Assembly (NCBI RefSeq): GCF_037892425.1
Contig: NZ_JBBKTT010000001.1
Coordinates: 2,666,001 to 2,730,000 of the forward strand
Direction of reading: 5' to 3'
DNA length: 64,000 nt
DNA from: Lacibacter sp. H375
GTDB taxonomy: Bacteria > Bacteroidota > Bacteroidia > Chitinophagales > Chitinophagaceae
Below are positions 1 through 9,840 of the stretch, piece after piece. Every line of letters begins with the position of its first letter. Position 1 is the stretch's first letter. The translations under genes and the position numbers were made by a program. The notes beneath the pieces were generated by a model. It was not told the DNA's origin. It searched no databases and saw only the letters and a list, made by a program, of their open reading frames with translations.

Positions 1-1
1 A

Positions 2-895
2 GGAAACTTTAAGCCACCGGTTGAGAATTGGGAAGATGTGATCCATCTCAACTTTTATAATGCTGCATTGCGCAGAGCAATGATTGATGCGATGAAGTTT
101 TGGGTAAATGATTGCGGCATTGATGGTTTTCGTTGCGATATGGCTATGCTGGTGCCTGTCGATTTTTGGAAAGAGGCAAGAACTGAATTAGATATGATTC
201 GTCCTCTTTTTTGGTTGGGTGAATTTGATCAATGGAATGATGAAGCCTATGCTCATGTATTCGACATCAGCTATACCTGGCACTGGATGCATATATCAGA
301 AGAATTTTACAAGAATCATCGAAGAATGGTTGAATTAGATAAAGCGCTGACCGGTTACAAGCAAAAGCAACCTTCACATCACCTGCATTCTTTTTTCACA
401 AGCAATCATGATGAGAACAGTTGGAATGGATCTGAATATGAAAAGTATGGAGCTTTTGCTTTACCATTGGCGGTATTCAGTTGCACATGGGATGGCGTTC
501 CGTTATTATACAGCGGCCAGGAACTGCCAAATAATAAAAGATTGGCATTTTTTGATAAGGATGAGATTGAATGGACAGATCAACCCGTATTGCATACATT
601 CTATCGAAAACTGCTTGGGCTTCGTAAAGACTATCCATCTTTATTGGGCCACGATGAACATAGTTTTACGTGGCGAATTGCCACAGACCGCCCAGATGAA
701 GTGTTTTGTTTCGTGAGAAAGAATAAAGAAAAGGAACTTTTGGTGTTGTTGAACTTTTCCGAGAAGCCTATGAACTTTGTTTTACATGATTTGCGGGTTA
801 GGGGTGAATTCAACGATATCTTTTCAACCGACAAAAAAGATGCAGCCGATACATTTACACTTGAACCGTGGGGTTATAAAGTAATGATCAAATAA
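2..895 (+). CDS. GH13 alpha-amylase family glycosidase, C-terminal part (5' end outside window)
   Basis: Reading frame is open from base 2, so the gene begins upstream of the window; 297 codons plus stop are visible. It carries the conserved GH13 regions: GFRCD with the nucleophile Asp at bases 137-139, a GEF motif for the acid/base Glu, and SNHDEN with the transition-state-stabilising Asp. After the barrel comes a short beta domain of the kind that closes GH13 enzymes (LLVLLNFS). The family hydrolyses or rearranges alpha-glucans; whether this is an amylase, a maltogenic enzyme or a branching-type enzyme cannot be told without the N-terminus. No signal peptide can be judged. A bidirectional terminator follows the stop directly. 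Confidence 0.88.
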   Translation, partial: GNFKPPVENWEDVIHLNFYNAALRRAMIDAMKFWVNDCGIDGFRCDMAMLVPVDFWKEARTELDMIRPLFWLGEFDQWNDEAYAHVFDISYTWHWMHISEEFYKNHRRMVELDKALTGYKQKQPSHHLHSFFTSNHDENSWNGSEYEKYGAFALPLAVFSCTWDGVPLLYSGQELPNNKRLAFFDKDEIEWTDQPVLHTFYRKLLGLRKDYPSLLGHDEHSFTWRIATDRPDEVFCFVRKNKEKELLVLLNFSEKPMNFVLHDLRVRGEFNDIFSTDKKDAADTFTLEPWGYKVMIK

Positions 896-900
896 AAAAA

Positions 901-930
901 ATCCCTCGCTTTTAAACGAGGGATTTTTTT
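901..930. terminator. Bidirectional intrinsic terminator
   Basis: An 8-bp stem (atccctcg at 901-908 with cgagggat at 917-924) has an 8-base loop. It is followed by a T run (923-930) and preceded by an A run (894-900), so it can end transcripts of the glycosidase on the plus strand and of the HtrA gene on the minus strand. Confidence 0.85.
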
Positions 931-951
931 ATGAGGTATCTGCGTTTTTAT

Positions 952-2451
952 TTATGGCTCATTACGCAGATCGTTAATTGCATATTGGTAAACACCTTCA
1001 TATCCGGGATAAATACCTTCAATGATGATGCTGTTACCTGCATTATCAATTGCTTTCTTGAGATCATCTACAGACTTAACAGCTTTGCCACCTGCACGAA
1101 CAATAATAAATCCTTTTTTGATCGTTGTTTGTTCTGCAATTAAACCATCGCTTAAAGCCTGCACAACCACACCGCCTTCAACACCATACTCTTTTGCTTT
1201 CTTAGCATCGAGTGTAGATAAATCTGCACCTAAACGATCGATTGCAGATGTTTTAACGATCTCTGTATTACCGCTGCTGTTTTTTAATGTAAGTACAGCT
1301 GTTCCTTCTTTACCATTTCTCAGGTAAGTAACATTTATTTTCTGACCAGGACGATAGCTCGCAACAGTACCGGTTAATTCATACCAGGTAGCAACTGTCT
1401 TGTTATCAAGTTTAATAATCTTATCTCCTTTCTTTAAACCTGCATCTTCAGCTGCGCTATTACTCATTACTTCACCAACAACAACACCATCGCCTTCTTT
1501 AATTTGTGAATCAGTATTCTCGTCTGCATTTGCTTCGGGGCGAATACCAAGAAATGCACGTTGTACAGTACCGAACTTAATTAAGTCATCAACTACTTTC
1601 TTTACAATGTTTACTGGAATTGCATAAGAATACCCTGCGTATGTTCCGGTAGGTGATGCGATTGCTGCGTTAATACCAATCAGCTGTCCGCTTGTATTTA
1701 CCAATGCGCCACCACTGTTACCTTGGTTTACAGCAGCATCTGTTTGAATAAAGCTTTCAACCACATTTGCATTACGTCCTGCTTTACGTTGATTGATACC
1801 AAGGAAGCGATATTTGGCACTAACAATACCCGCAGTAACAGTAGTTTCTAATGTCAAGGGATAACCAACTGCTAATACCCATTGGCCAAGTTTCACTTCA
1901 TCAGAATTTCCATATAATAAATAAGGGAAACTAGTGCCTTCAATTTTTACAACAGCCAGATCAGTATTTGCATCTGTTGCAATTACTTTCGCTTTGTATT
2001 GTTTTTTGTTATGTAGTGTAACCGTTACTTCATCAGCACCATCAACCACATGGTTGTTGGTCACAATATATCCATCAGCTGAAATAAACACACCACTACC
2101 ACTTGCCATCTGCGGACGGTTGCTTTGAGGACCTCCGAAAAAATCATCAAAAAATTCGTCGCCAAAAATATCTCCAAATGGGCTACGGCGTTTTTGTTGA
2201 TTATTGGTTTGCGTAGGGTTTGTTTTTGTTTTTATATGCACTACTCCCGCAACAGTAGAGTTTGCTGCCGCTTCAAAATCAACAGGGCCGGGCGCTCCAC
2301 CACCATCAAATAATCCTGCGTAATTAACAGGTAACTGACCTTGACTTTGAGCCACAGAATTACTCCTTGTGAGTTTTGCATAGATGAAAACACTTGAGAG
2401 AGCTGTAACGGCACTCACAAGTACGGTTACAATAATGTGTTTTGCTTTCAT
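952..2451 (-). CDS. HtrA/DegP-type periplasmic serine protease with two PDZ domains
   Basis: 499 residues. It has a hydrophobic N-terminal segment (about 5-24, signal anchor or signal peptide), a trypsin-like domain (about 60-295) with the catalytic triad His134 (TNNHVVDGAD), Asp164 (NTDLAVVK) and Ser246 (GNSGGAL), then PDZ1 (about 300-390) and a more diverged PDZ2 (about 405-490). Length and layout match the DegP/DegQ (Do) family, which degrades or chaperones misfolded envelope proteins. A Gly/Asp/Phe-rich stretch at 91-107 corresponds to the LA-loop region. It is a single gene with the glycosidase convergent downstream. Symbol left open because DegP, DegQ and HtrA cannot be separated here. 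Confidence 0.95.
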   Translation of the reverse strand: MKAKHIIVTVLVSAVTALSSVFIYAKLTRSNSVAQSQGQLPVNYAGLFDGGGAPGPVDFEAAANSTVAGVVHIKTKTNPTQTNNQQKRRSPFGDIFGDEFFDDFFGGPQSNRPQMASGSGVFISADGYIVTNNHVVDGADEVTVTLHNKKQYKAKVIATDANTDLAVVKIEGTSFPYLLYGNSDEVKLGQWVLAVGYPLTLETTVTAGIVSAKYRFLGINQRKAGRNANVVESFIQTDAAVNQGNSGGALVNTSGQLIGINAAIASPTGTYAGYSYAIPVNIVKKVVDDLIKFGTVQRAFLGIRPEANADENTDSQIKEGDGVVVGEVMSNSAAEDAGLKKGDKIIKLDNKTVATWYELTGTVASYRPGQKINVTYLRNGKEGTAVLTLKNSSGNTEIVKTSAIDRLGADLSTLDAKKAKEYGVEGGVVVQALSDGLIAEQTTIKKGFIIVRAGGKAVKSVDDLKKAIDNAGNSIIIEGIYPGYEGVYQYAINDLRNEP

Positions 2452-2697
2452 GTTTATACTTCGTTTTTGTTTTTAATTATCAAAGGATGTGCCTTTCGTT
2501 TTGTAAAATAACAAAGCTGACATCATTTCAGATCTACCAAGAAGCCACATTTAACAAACAGTTATGAAGACCTTCGTAGTTCTGCTAAAGTTACAGATTT
2601 CTTGTCTCAGAGTTGTAGTTGAAACGTCAAACCTACTGTCATTTAACGTTACGTTCTGTCATTTGGTATTAATGAAATGGCGAAGCGGAAATAAAAA
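2452..2697. other. Intergenic region upstream of the HtrA gene
   Basis: About 250 bases without a credible gene. It must hold the HtrA promoter on the minus strand; an ATCCTTTG sequence about 40 bases upstream of the start resembles the Bacteroidota -7 box (TAnnTTTG) imperfectly. I see no further repeat or RNA structure worth naming. Confidence 0.4.
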
Positions 2698-2721
2698 ATC
2701 CCGTTGAAAAACCAACGGGAT
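2693..2721 (-). terminator. Intrinsic terminator of the glutamate dehydrogenase gene
   Basis: Stem tcccgttg (2699-2706) with caacggga (2713-2720), loop of six bases. On the minus strand it is followed by a T run (A6 at 2693-2698 on the plus strand), about 25 bases after the gdhA stop. Confidence 0.82.
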
Positions 2722-2745
2722 GGGGGAATAAGCAAGTAGCTGATG

Positions 2746-4164
2746 TTACGGGAAAATGCCAAGCTCAACATAGCTCGTAGCTACTTTGTTGATGGCAACC
2801 ACATAAGCAGCAGTACGCATGTCAGGAATTGAAGGATTTTGTTTCCAGCAATCCATCACTTCATTTACAGCTGTGATCATGGTTTCTTCCAATCCACTAT
2901 AAACAAGATCTACTTCATCAGGACCATGCGTAATAATATCTCTGTGCTCTTTCTTAACTTTTTTACCGCTTAAGAATTCCATCTGACCAAGAATATTGGT
3001 GTTCAGGTTTTCAGTAAAACGTTTTTCCAAACGGCCATAGCGAACATGGCTCAGGTTTTTCAACCATTCGAAATAAGATACGGTTACACCACCGGCATTC
3101 AGGAACATATCAGGAACAACCAACACACCTTTTGATGCAAACACTTCATCAGCTTCAGGAGTTAAAGGTCCGTTTGCGGCTTCGCCAATTATTTTTGCTT
3201 TAACACGTGGAGCATTGTTTCCATTGATCACGTTTTCCAAAGCAGCAGGAATTAAAATATCGCAATCCAATTCCAATGCATCAGTTGTATTTGTAATTGT
3301 AGTTGCGCCTGGAAAATTGATGATCGATCCGGTCTTTTTTCTGAACTCGATCAACTCGTCTTCATGCAAACCTTCAGGATTAAAAACAGCGCCATCATGT
3401 TCAGAAATAGCGATGATTTTTGCACCATTCTCTCTGAAAAATTTGGCGGTGTGATAGCCTACGTTACCAATACCTTGTACAACTACCCGCTTGCCTTCAA
3501 CGCCGGTTGTTAAGCCAAGTTTGCTCATAACCTCAGGCATGTTACAAACCTCACGGATGCCGTAAAAAACACCAAGACCAGTTGCTTCACGACGGCCTCT
3601 AACGCCGCCTTGTGTTATAGGTTTACCTGTTACGCAACCTGCAGCATCAATTTCGCCCGGGCGAAGTGATGAATAGGTATCGACGATCCAGGCCATTTCT
3701 CGTTCGCCAGTACCATAGTCAGGTGCAGGTACGTCAATGCCGGGGCCAATGAAATTTTTCTTTACGAGTTCAGATGTATAACGTCGTGTGATCTTTTCAA
3801 GTTCATAAGCAGTGTGGTTACGTGGGTTGATCTTAATGCCACCTTTAGCACCACCGAATGGAACATTTACAATGGCACATTTATAGGTCATCAAGGATGC
3901 AAGAGCCATTACCTCATCCTGGTTCACTTCTTCACTGAAACGAATACCACCTTTACAAGGTGATTTGTGTTGAGAGTGTTGCACACGGTAAGCTTCAATT
4001 ACTTCAATGCTTCCATCATCCATTTTAACGGGGAAACGCATCTGGTAAACACTGTTGCATTGCTTGATCTGTTCAAGGATACCTTTATCCCATTTTGTAA
4101 AGGCTGCAGCTTTATCAAAGCTCTGTTCTACTGCACCGAAGAAACTGTAATTCGTAGTTGACAT
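2746..4164 (-). CDS. gdhA: Glu/Leu/Phe/Val dehydrogenase (glutamate dehydrogenase)
   Basis: 472 residues. It catalyses reversible oxidative deamination of glutamate to 2-oxoglutarate and ammonia. The N-terminal dimerisation/substrate domain has the KGGIRF motif (71-76) and the active-site FGGAKGG with catalytic Lys107; the C-terminal Rossmann domain has [12 protein letters not shown]. Coenzyme choice cannot be settled by eye. The gene starts 34 bases after the ccmD stop on the same strand, so it may be read through from the ccm genes; no clear separate promoter fits in that gap. It ends at its own strong terminator. Confidence 0.93.
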   Translation of the reverse strand: MSTTNYSFFGAVEQSFDKAAAFTKWDKGILEQIKQCNSVYQMRFPVKMDDGSIEVIEAYRVQHSQHKSPCKGGIRFSEEVNQDEVMALASLMTYKCAIVNVPFGGAKGGIKINPRNHTAYELEKITRRYTSELVKKNFIGPGIDVPAPDYGTGEREMAWIVDTYSSLRPGEIDAAGCVTGKPITQGGVRGRREATGLGVFYGIREVCNMPEVMSKLGLTTGVEGKRVVVQGIGNVGYHTAKFFRENGAKIIAISEHDGAVFNPEGLHEDELIEFRKKTGSIINFPGATTITNTTDALELDCDILIPAALENVINGNNAPRVKAKIIGEAANGPLTPEADEVFASKGVLVVPDMFLNAGGVTVSYFEWLKNLSHVRYGRLEKRFTENLNTNILGQMEFLSGKKVKKEHRDIITHGPDEVDLVYSGLEETMITAVNEVMDCWKQNPSIPDMRTAAYVVAINKVATSYVELGIFP

Positions 4165-4198
4165 ACAATCGTTTTTTTAATTAAGTATATAGCAATCG

Positions 4199-4426
4199 TT
4201 AATCTTTCTGTTGTTTTTCAAGTTTGGTGAGTTTCCTGTCGATACGAAACACATAACCAATAAGACCAAATAAGATGATGAGACAAACCACCACCACCAC
4301 GTAAATTTTTCCATTACTGCGCATGGAATCAGCCATTTCTGCCTGCTCTGTTTGTGCAGCGGCAGAAAATGAGATCAACAAGAGGTTGATGATAAGAAAA
4401 AGAATAGTTGCGAAAACTTTGTTCAT
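4199..4426 (-). CDS. CcmD-like small membrane protein
   Basis: 75 residues: an N-terminal hydrophobic segment (about 5-23, probable signal), a short Gln/Glu/Met stretch, one transmembrane helix (about 43-64) and a charged cytoplasmic tail ending in KLEKQQKD. Small size, single helix and position directly after ccmC fit the CcmD family, which helps release heme-loaded CcmE in cytochrome c maturation. The start codon overlaps the ccmC stop by one base (TAATG), which suggests translational coupling. Sequence identity to proteobacterial CcmD is too low to judge by eye; the call rests on context and topology. Confidence 0.72.
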   Translation of the reverse strand: MNKVFATILFLIINLLLISFSAAAQTEQAEMADSMRSNGKIYVVVVVCLIILFGLIGYVFRIDRKLTKLEKQQKD

Positions 4427-5118
4427 TACAAAAGTGATTTATCGGCCAATAACCGGGTTCTGATTTTGAGTGTAGTGATCCAGACAGCTAACAATGTCCA
4501 ACCGATAACTGCCGGGTAAAATACCATACGTAATCGGCTATCAATATCATTAAAGTTGAGTGCAGGGTTTCCGCTATCGCTACCGGGTGCACCGGGGTGT
4601 AAGCTACCAACCAGTCTTGGAATGATCCAGATAGTTGGGAAGAGCATAACAAAAGCAAATACGTTATACACTGCGGTTACCCTTGCCTTTTTATCCATAT
4701 CAGTAAAGCTCCCCCGCAAAACAAAATAAGCGCAGTAAATAAGGATGGCGATACCTGCACCTAACAGTTTTGGTTCTTTAAGAATATTGCTGAGCGACTG
4801 GCCCTGGTCTGTTACCCAGGTATAATTTGCCCAAACGGCGCCTGTTGCATACCCCAACAAACCGAGAAACGTGCCTGTCCCTGCAAACGCAGACGCATAA
4901 ATGTCGTGCCTATACTGCTGTTTACTGAGGTATTTAATGCTGTACACCAGGCTTACTCCAAACAAAATCATCATGGCAAACCACATACTTACATGAAAGT
5001 AGAGGTTACGAATTGATTCATTTAAAATAAAAAGACGGGGTACATCCATCAAGAAACCACCAACAATGGTGTAAACGAGTAAAATAACTGACGCTATCTT
5101 CCACCAGGATTTATGCAT
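4426..5118 (-). CDS. ccmC: Cytochrome c biogenesis protein CcmC (heme handling)
   Basis: 230 residues from the start chosen at base 5118 (MHKSWWK); the open frame extends nine codons upstream, but these are polar and Cys-rich and unlike the family. About six transmembrane helices; a WANYTWVTD segment lies where CcmC proteins carry the Trp-rich heme-binding loop. CcmC presents heme to CcmE in system I cytochrome c maturation. It is preceded by ccmB and overlaps ccmD. Other ccm genes (ccmA, ccmE, ccmF) are not in the window. Confidence 0.87.
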   Translation of the reverse strand: MHKSWWKIASVILLVYTIVGGFLMDVPRLFILNESIRNLYFHVSMWFAMMILFGVSLVYSIKYLSKQQYRHDIYASAFAGTGTFLGLLGYATGAVWANYTWVTDQGQSLSNILKEPKLLGAGIAILIYCAYFVLRGSFTDMDKKARVTAVYNVFAFVMLFPTIWIIPRLVGSLHPGAPGSDSGNPALNFNDIDSRLRMVFYPAVIGWTLLAVWITTLKIRTRLLADKSLL

Positions 5119-5192
5119 ATAATCAGCTTTACAAAACAAACACAAACATTTGTTTTGCTTGTTTAAAGTGCGGCAAAGTTAGTGGTTGGATA

Positions 5193-5855
5193 TTAATCTT
5201 TCCATAAAAAGGGAAACAAAATCATGCAGAGTGCAAGCACCAGAACATCGAGTCCACCCAACAATAAAACCATCTGAAAAACAGCACCTTCTTTAAAAAT
5301 TTCACCAAAAGCAGACTTAGAAATACGAATTAGCAGCAATAGCTGAGGGATAATAACCGGGAATCCCATGATGACCATGATTGCTGCATTTTGATTAGCC
5401 CTTGAAGCAATGGCGGCCATCAATGTAAATACAAGACTCATACTGATGCCGCCAAGTATAGTCATGCCGATAAACTCAATGGCATGTAAAAAAGGGGCAC
5501 CGAGAAAGAAACTGAATGTTGTGACGCTGAGTAAACTCATCACCAACATCAACAATATATTGTACAAAAGCTTGGCAAGAATAAATTCCTGCGCACTGGT
5601 AAGTGAATAGTAATAGAGCATGCGGCCACGGCTTTCCTGCAAAAAACTTTTAGCCACGGCATTTATGCTGATGAACAACATGTTTACCCAAAACAAAGCG
5701 TTCCATGTGCTTCCATCCGGTTCATTTATAGCTAAGAATAATACATACACTGTACAGGCGATATACAATACAATACCATAAAAAGTGTACTGCTGCCTTA
5801 TTTCAAGCAACAGGTCTTTTTTAAAGAGTGCAATTATTTTTTTTGAGGATGCCAA
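5193..5855 (-). CDS. ccmB: Heme exporter protein CcmB (ABC transporter membrane subunit)
   Basis: 220 residues, about six transmembrane helices, with the N-terminal cytoplasmic FKKDLLLEIRQQY segment typical of CcmB. CcmB forms the membrane part of the CcmAB ATPase complex that recycles CcmE. The ATPase CcmA is not adjacent and must be elsewhere if the complex is complete. It is 74 bases upstream of ccmC on the same strand and 37 bases downstream of the thymidine kinase gene. Confidence 0.88.
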   Translation of the reverse strand: MASSKKIIALFKKDLLLEIRQQYTFYGIVLYIACTVYVLFLAINEPDGSTWNALFWVNMLFISINAVAKSFLQESRGRMLYYYSLTSAQEFILAKLLYNILLMLVMSLLSVTTFSFFLGAPFLHAIEFIGMTILGGISMSLVFTLMAAIASRANQNAAIMVIMGFPVIIPQLLLLIRISKSAFGEIFKEGAVFQMVLLLGGLDVLVLALCMILFPFLWKD

Positions 5856-5892
5856 CGTGAATGGGATAATTTACAAGTTAATATTCCATATT

Positions 5893-6456
5893 TTAAAAAT
5901 GATAACAATGTCTGCATCTCGGCTCATACTTATCTTTTTCACCAAGCACCACTTGTCCGCCTTCACTTGAGGTACGATAAGAGTAGTTGGCAATATTGCC
6001 ACACACCACACAGATCGCATGAAGCTTAGTTATATAATCAGCAACAGCAAGGAGGTTGGGCATTTGGCCAAAAGGTTGCGCCTTATAATCCATATCAAGC
6101 CCGGCAACAATTACCCTTGTTCCACTGAGTGCTAACTTTTCGCACACGTTGGTTATTTCAGGATCGAAGAACTGGGCTTCATCAATACCAACAACTTCTA
6201 CACCCTGTGCCAGCAATAAAATTTTCTGTGAATTATCAATTGGAGTTGATTGAATGGCGTTCTCATCATGCGATACAATTTTTACCTCATCATAACGGAT
6301 ATCAACAGCTGGTTTAAATATCTCCACCTTTAGGTTGGCTATGCGTGCCCGTTTTAAACGGCGGATAAGTTCCTCTGTTTTTCCACTGAACATGGAGCCA
6401 CAGATCACTTCAATCCAGCCTCTCCGGTCGCCTTTTATATTCGGTTCAATAAACAT
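5893..6456 (-). CDS. tdk: Thymidine kinase (type II)
   Basis: 187 residues from the start at base 6456 (MFIEPN); the 25 upstream codons in frame are not family-like. It phosphorylates thymidine to dTMP in nucleotide salvage. It has the P-loop GSMFSGKT (20-27), the catalytic Glu93 region GIDEAQFF, and a zinc-binding lasso domain with Cys149, Cys152, Cys181 and Cys184. Length matches the family. It probably leads the minus-strand tdk-ccmB-ccmC-ccmD group; the gene on the other side is divergent, 73 bases away. Confidence 0.95.
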   Translation of the reverse strand: MFIEPNIKGDRRGWIEVICGSMFSGKTEELIRRLKRARIANLKVEIFKPAVDIRYDEVKIVSHDENAIQSTPIDNSQKILLLAQGVEVVGIDEAQFFDPEITNVCEKLALSGTRVIVAGLDMDYKAQPFGQMPNLLAVADYITKLHAICVVCGNIANYSYRTSSEGGQVVLGEKDKYEPRCRHCYHF

Positions 6457-6529
6457 TATCAATATTTTATGCCAAACTGTTTGTAACTTAACGGCAAATT
6501 TCCAATACCGCCAAAAGTAAGCACTATTC

Positions 6530-7339
6530 ATGGAACGAATTGCTTCTCTTATTGAACAATTACAGCAGGCTCTTCAAAGAAACGCCGATGCAACACAAAT
6601 GCTGATACTTACCAATATGCTTCGTGCAGAATTGGAACAGCAATCTCAACAAAAACAAGAAACAACAGGTAGTAACCGTGTAGCGGTTGTGTTACCAGCT
6701 TCAAGAGTATCCTTGCCGGTGCAAGAGGTACCTGAACCTGTTACTGCAACAAGACTTGTTCCGCCATCAGTGGTTAAAGTTGAAGAGAAACCTGTAGAAA
6801 AAATTCTGGAAGTATTACAAATCGACGAAAGCGAAGTAGAAGCTGAACTCGAAGAAATACGTCAAAAAGCGGAGTTTGCAAAAAAAGTAGAAGCACAGCA
6901 ACATCAGCACAAACCTGTTTTGTTGTTTGATGAAGAACCTGAAATTCCTACTCTTGTTCATCAGCCCAACTATGTAGAGCCGAAGAAACCAGCGGCCAGT
7001 TCAAAGGAAGTGAACGAGATGAACAATGGCAAACAATTATCTCTTAACGAACAATTGGGTGAACATAAAACAGAAGTAGCACACAAACTGAACGAGGGCT
7101 CTTCTATTAAAGACCTGAAAAAAGCCATCGGCATCAACGATCGTTTTGTGTTCATCAATGAATTATTTCGTGGCGATGAAGTGATGTACGAACGCAGCAT
7201 TAAAACCATCAACAATTTCTCTATCTATCCCGAAGCACAGTACTGGATGGAGCGTGAATTGAAAATTAAATTGGGCTGGGACAACGATCGTCCTGCAACA
7301 CAGGAGTTTTATGCATTGGTGAAAAGACGTTTTTCCTGA
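6530..7339 (+). CDS. Conserved hypothetical protein with coiled-coil N-terminus
   Basis: 269 residues; I do not recognise a named domain. Residues 1-45 form a predicted amphipathic helix or coiled coil rich in Gln and Leu. Residues 50-170 are low-complexity, rich in Val, Glu, Pro and Lys and probably disordered. The last 90 or so residues (from LNEQLGEHK) look like a compact helical domain with [11 protein letters not shown] and a Trp-rich end ([13 protein letters not shown]). No signal peptide or membrane helix, so it is probably cytoplasmic. Its last 31 bases overlap the convergent waaA gene. A regulatory or scaffolding role is only a guess. Confidence 0.8.
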   Translation: MERIASLIEQLQQALQRNADATQMLILTNMLRAELEQQSQQKQETTGSNRVAVVLPASRVSLPVQEVPEPVTATRLVPPSVVKVEEKPVEKILEVLQIDESEVEAELEEIRQKAEFAKKVEAQQHQHKPVLLFDEEPEIPTLVHQPNYVEPKKPAASSKEVNEMNNGKQLSLNEQLGEHKTEVAHKLNEGSSIKDLKKAIGINDRFVFINELFRGDEVMYERSIKTINNFSIYPEAQYWMERELKIKLGWDNDRPATQEFYALVKRRFS

Positions 7340-8556
7340 AGCCAATCGATTATAGTTGCGGTTGCTCCCGCATTTTCCTTTACATAGTTTTCTGCAATTG
7401 TTCCTGCCGCTGCAATATCCATCTTAAGCATAACTTCTTTTAGCTCTACAGCATTAATGATTGTAAAACTTGCACCGAGTTTTTTCAAGTCAACACTTTC
7501 TTTAAACTTTTCAAAATTTGGTCCTGTAATAACAGGATTGCCATACACAGCAGCTTCTAAAATGTTATGATGGCCACTTTTGTTGAAACCTCCACCAACA
7601 TAACATATCGAAGCGTATTTGTAAAGACGTGAGAGGTAACCAATGTTGTCTACTATAAGACAATTATGAGTTATGAGGTGTGCGTTATGAGTGGATAGTT
7701 GGGAGAACGTAATTGAATTGTTAAATAATGTTTTTAAACGTTTGATATTTTCTGTCTTGATCTCGTGCGGCGCAATAATCAGCTTATATTTTTCATTGCC
7801 CTTCATCCATTCAGCAAGAATTGTTTCATCTTCTGTCCATGTACTGCCAGCTACCATCACTGGATCAGTCCCACAAAAAGTGTCAACAATTTCTATGGGT
7901 TTCCAATGCTCAGCAGCAGTTATTACACGATCAAAACGTGTATCACCGGCAACAGTTGTTTTATCACTCAGTCCAATTCCATCCAACAATGCTTTTGAAG
8001 CTGCGTTTTGTACAAACAATTGCGAAAACAGTTGCAGCATGTTTCTATTAAAACTTCCCCACCATTGAAAAAATGCCTGCGAAGGACGAAAGATACCCGA
8101 CACCAGAATTGTTTCGATCTTCCTGTTGTTCAGTTCGGCCAGGTAGTAATGCCAGAGCTCGTACTTCACAAAAATGGCGAGCTTCGGTTGAACAATATCA
8201 AGAAAGGCAGCCGCATTTCCTGCTGAATCGAATGGCAGGTACATCACATGATCTGCGCCTAAGTAATTCTTACGCACTTCATAACCCGAGGGAGAGAAGA
8301 AAGTAACCAGGATTTTGGAATTTGGATATTGGGTCTTGATCTGTTCAATAATGGGTCGTCCCTGTTCAAATTCGCCGAGGGAGGCACAATGCATCCACAC
8401 CACAGGTTTTCCCGGCGCTACATTCCATTTGGCGTTTAATTCCTGCTGCCAGTTTTTACGGCCATCAACCCAATTTCTAGCTTTTTGGTTCCAATTTGCG
8501 GCAAAGCCTATGGCTGTTTTGTATGCAACCCGGAATATGTTGTAAAAGAAGATCAT
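7309..8556 (-). CDS. waaA: 3-deoxy-D-manno-octulosonic acid (Kdo) transferase
   Basis: 415 residues from the start at base 8556 (MIFFYNIF); the frame is open 33 codons further upstream, but family members begin with this hydrophobic anchor helix. GT30 enzyme that moves Kdo from CMP-Kdo to lipid A precursor at the inner membrane. Visible: N-terminal anchor; WMHCASLGEFEQGRP, the conserved acceptor-site segment with the catalytic Glu; a C-terminal GT-B fold with YVGGGFNKSGHHNILEAA, which binds CMP-Kdo. With the heptose-7-phosphate kinase at 60 kb it indicates LPS core synthesis. It converges on, and overlaps by 31 bases, the hypothetical gene before it. Confidence 0.94.
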   Translation of the reverse strand: MIFFYNIFRVAYKTAIGFAANWNQKARNWVDGRKNWQQELNAKWNVAPGKPVVWMHCASLGEFEQGRPIIEQIKTQYPNSKILVTFFSPSGYEVRKNYLGADHVMYLPFDSAGNAAAFLDIVQPKLAIFVKYELWHYYLAELNNRKIETILVSGIFRPSQAFFQWWGSFNRNMLQLFSQLFVQNAASKALLDGIGLSDKTTVAGDTRFDRVITAAEHWKPIEIVDTFCGTDPVMVAGSTWTEDETILAEWMKGNEKYKLIIAPHEIKTENIKRLKTLFNNSITFSQLSTHNAHLITHNCLIVDNIGYLSRLYKYASICYVGGGFNKSGHHNILEAAVYGNPVITGPNFEKFKESVDLKKLGASFTIINAVELKEVMLKMDIAAAGTIAENYVKENAGATATIIDWLQEKRLFTNA

Positions 8557-8674
8557 GCGCCACAAATCTAAGAGGAAAGGAATTGGTGAGAAAAACTTAA
8601 CTCTTTCAACCTGTGTTTCAGAGGCTAAACGCCTTTTTTGCCGTACTTTCGCCACCGTTTAAACAAGCTTATTT

Positions 8675-9826
8675 ATGCGGCCTATACAGATGGTTGATCT
8701 TAAGCAGCAATACCTTGCAATTAAGCAGGAAGTAGACACTGCAGTTCTTGATGTTTTAGATAGTTCAGCTTTTATTAATGGTAAACCCGTGCAGGAACTG
8801 GCCAGCGACCTGAGCCAATACCTCGGATCAAAAAATACAATTCCCTGTGCCAACGGAACTGATGCCTTGCAGATTGCGATGATGGCACTTAACCTGCAGC
8901 CAGGTGATGAAGTAATTACTGCTTCGTTCACCTACATTGCCACAGTTGAAGTGGTGGCATTGCTCCGTTTAAAACCTGTGTTTGTGGAAGTTGATCCAAA
9001 AACATTTTGCATTGATCCGGATGCGATCCGCAAAGCCATTACACCAAAAACAAAAGCGATTGTTCCGGTTCACTTGTATGGTCACGCTGCCAATATGGAT
9101 GAGATCATGAAGATTGCTGCAGAACATAACCTGTATGTAATTGAAGATAATGCGCAGGCCATTGGTGCAGATTATATTTATCCCGATGGAACAAAAAAGA
9201 AAACAGGATCAATTGGTACCATTGGTTGCACATCATTCTTCCCATCTAAAAATTTAGGTTGTTATGGCGATGGTGGTGCGATGTTTACCAACGATGATGC
9301 ATTGGCGGAGCAATTGAAGATGGTGGCGAACCACGGACAAAAAGTGCGTTACTATCATGAAGTAGTAGGTTGTAATTCCCGTCTTGATACGGTACAAGCC
9401 GCTGTATTAAAGATCAAACTCAAAAAACTTGACGAATATATTGCTGCACGCCGCAAAGCGGCAGATTATTATGATGCGGCATTTGCAGGCCATAAAAACA
9501 TTACTACACCTTATCGTGCGCCATACAGTAATCATGTGTTTCATCAATACACATTAACACTCGATGGTTTTGACAATGTAGCAGATGTAAGAAATGGATT
9601 GAATGCTTATTTAGCTGAGCAAAAAATTCCATCGATGATCTATTACCCCGTACCGGCGCATCGTCAGCAAATGTTTGCTTCATTTGGTGGAGCAGATTAC
9701 AATTTACCAATAACAGACTGGTTGACGGATCGTGTAATTTCTTTACCGATGCATACGGAACTGGAAGAAGAGCAATTGCAGTTGATCACAAGTAAAGTGT
9801 TAGAATATCTTAATACAAAATCATAA
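8675..9826 (+). CDS. DegT/DnrJ/EryC1/StrS-family PLP aminotransferase
   Basis: 383 residues. The family transaminates keto-sugar nucleotides to amino sugars using PLP. Visible: NGTDAL (60-65) for PLP phosphate binding, EDNAQAIGA (157-165) for the pyridine-ring Asp, and the Schiff-base lysine Lys192 in FFPSKNLGCYGDGG. It heads the plus-strand sugar-nucleotide operon; ugd starts 14 bases downstream. Its substrate could be a keto sugar made from the UDP-HexNAc or dTDP-glucose branches, but nothing in the sequence fixes which. A TACTTTCG sequence at 8644-8651 is a candidate -7 box. Confidence 0.92.
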   Translation: MRPIQMVDLKQQYLAIKQEVDTAVLDVLDSSAFINGKPVQELASDLSQYLGSKNTIPCANGTDALQIAMMALNLQPGDEVITASFTYIATVEVVALLRLKPVFVEVDPKTFCIDPDAIRKAITPKTKAIVPVHLYGHAANMDEIMKIAAEHNLYVIEDNAQAIGADYIYPDGTKKKTGSIGTIGCTSFFPSKNLGCYGDGGAMFTNDDALAEQLKMVANHGQKVRYYHEVVGCNSRLDTVQAAVLKIKLKKLDEYIAARRKAADYYDAAFAGHKNITTPYRAPYSNHVFHQYTLTLDGFDNVADVRNGLNAYLAEQKIPSMIYYPVPAHRQQMFASFGGADYNLPITDWLTDRVISLPMHTELEEEQLQLITSKVLEYLNTKS

Positions 9827-9840
9827 ACAGAAATTAACAG

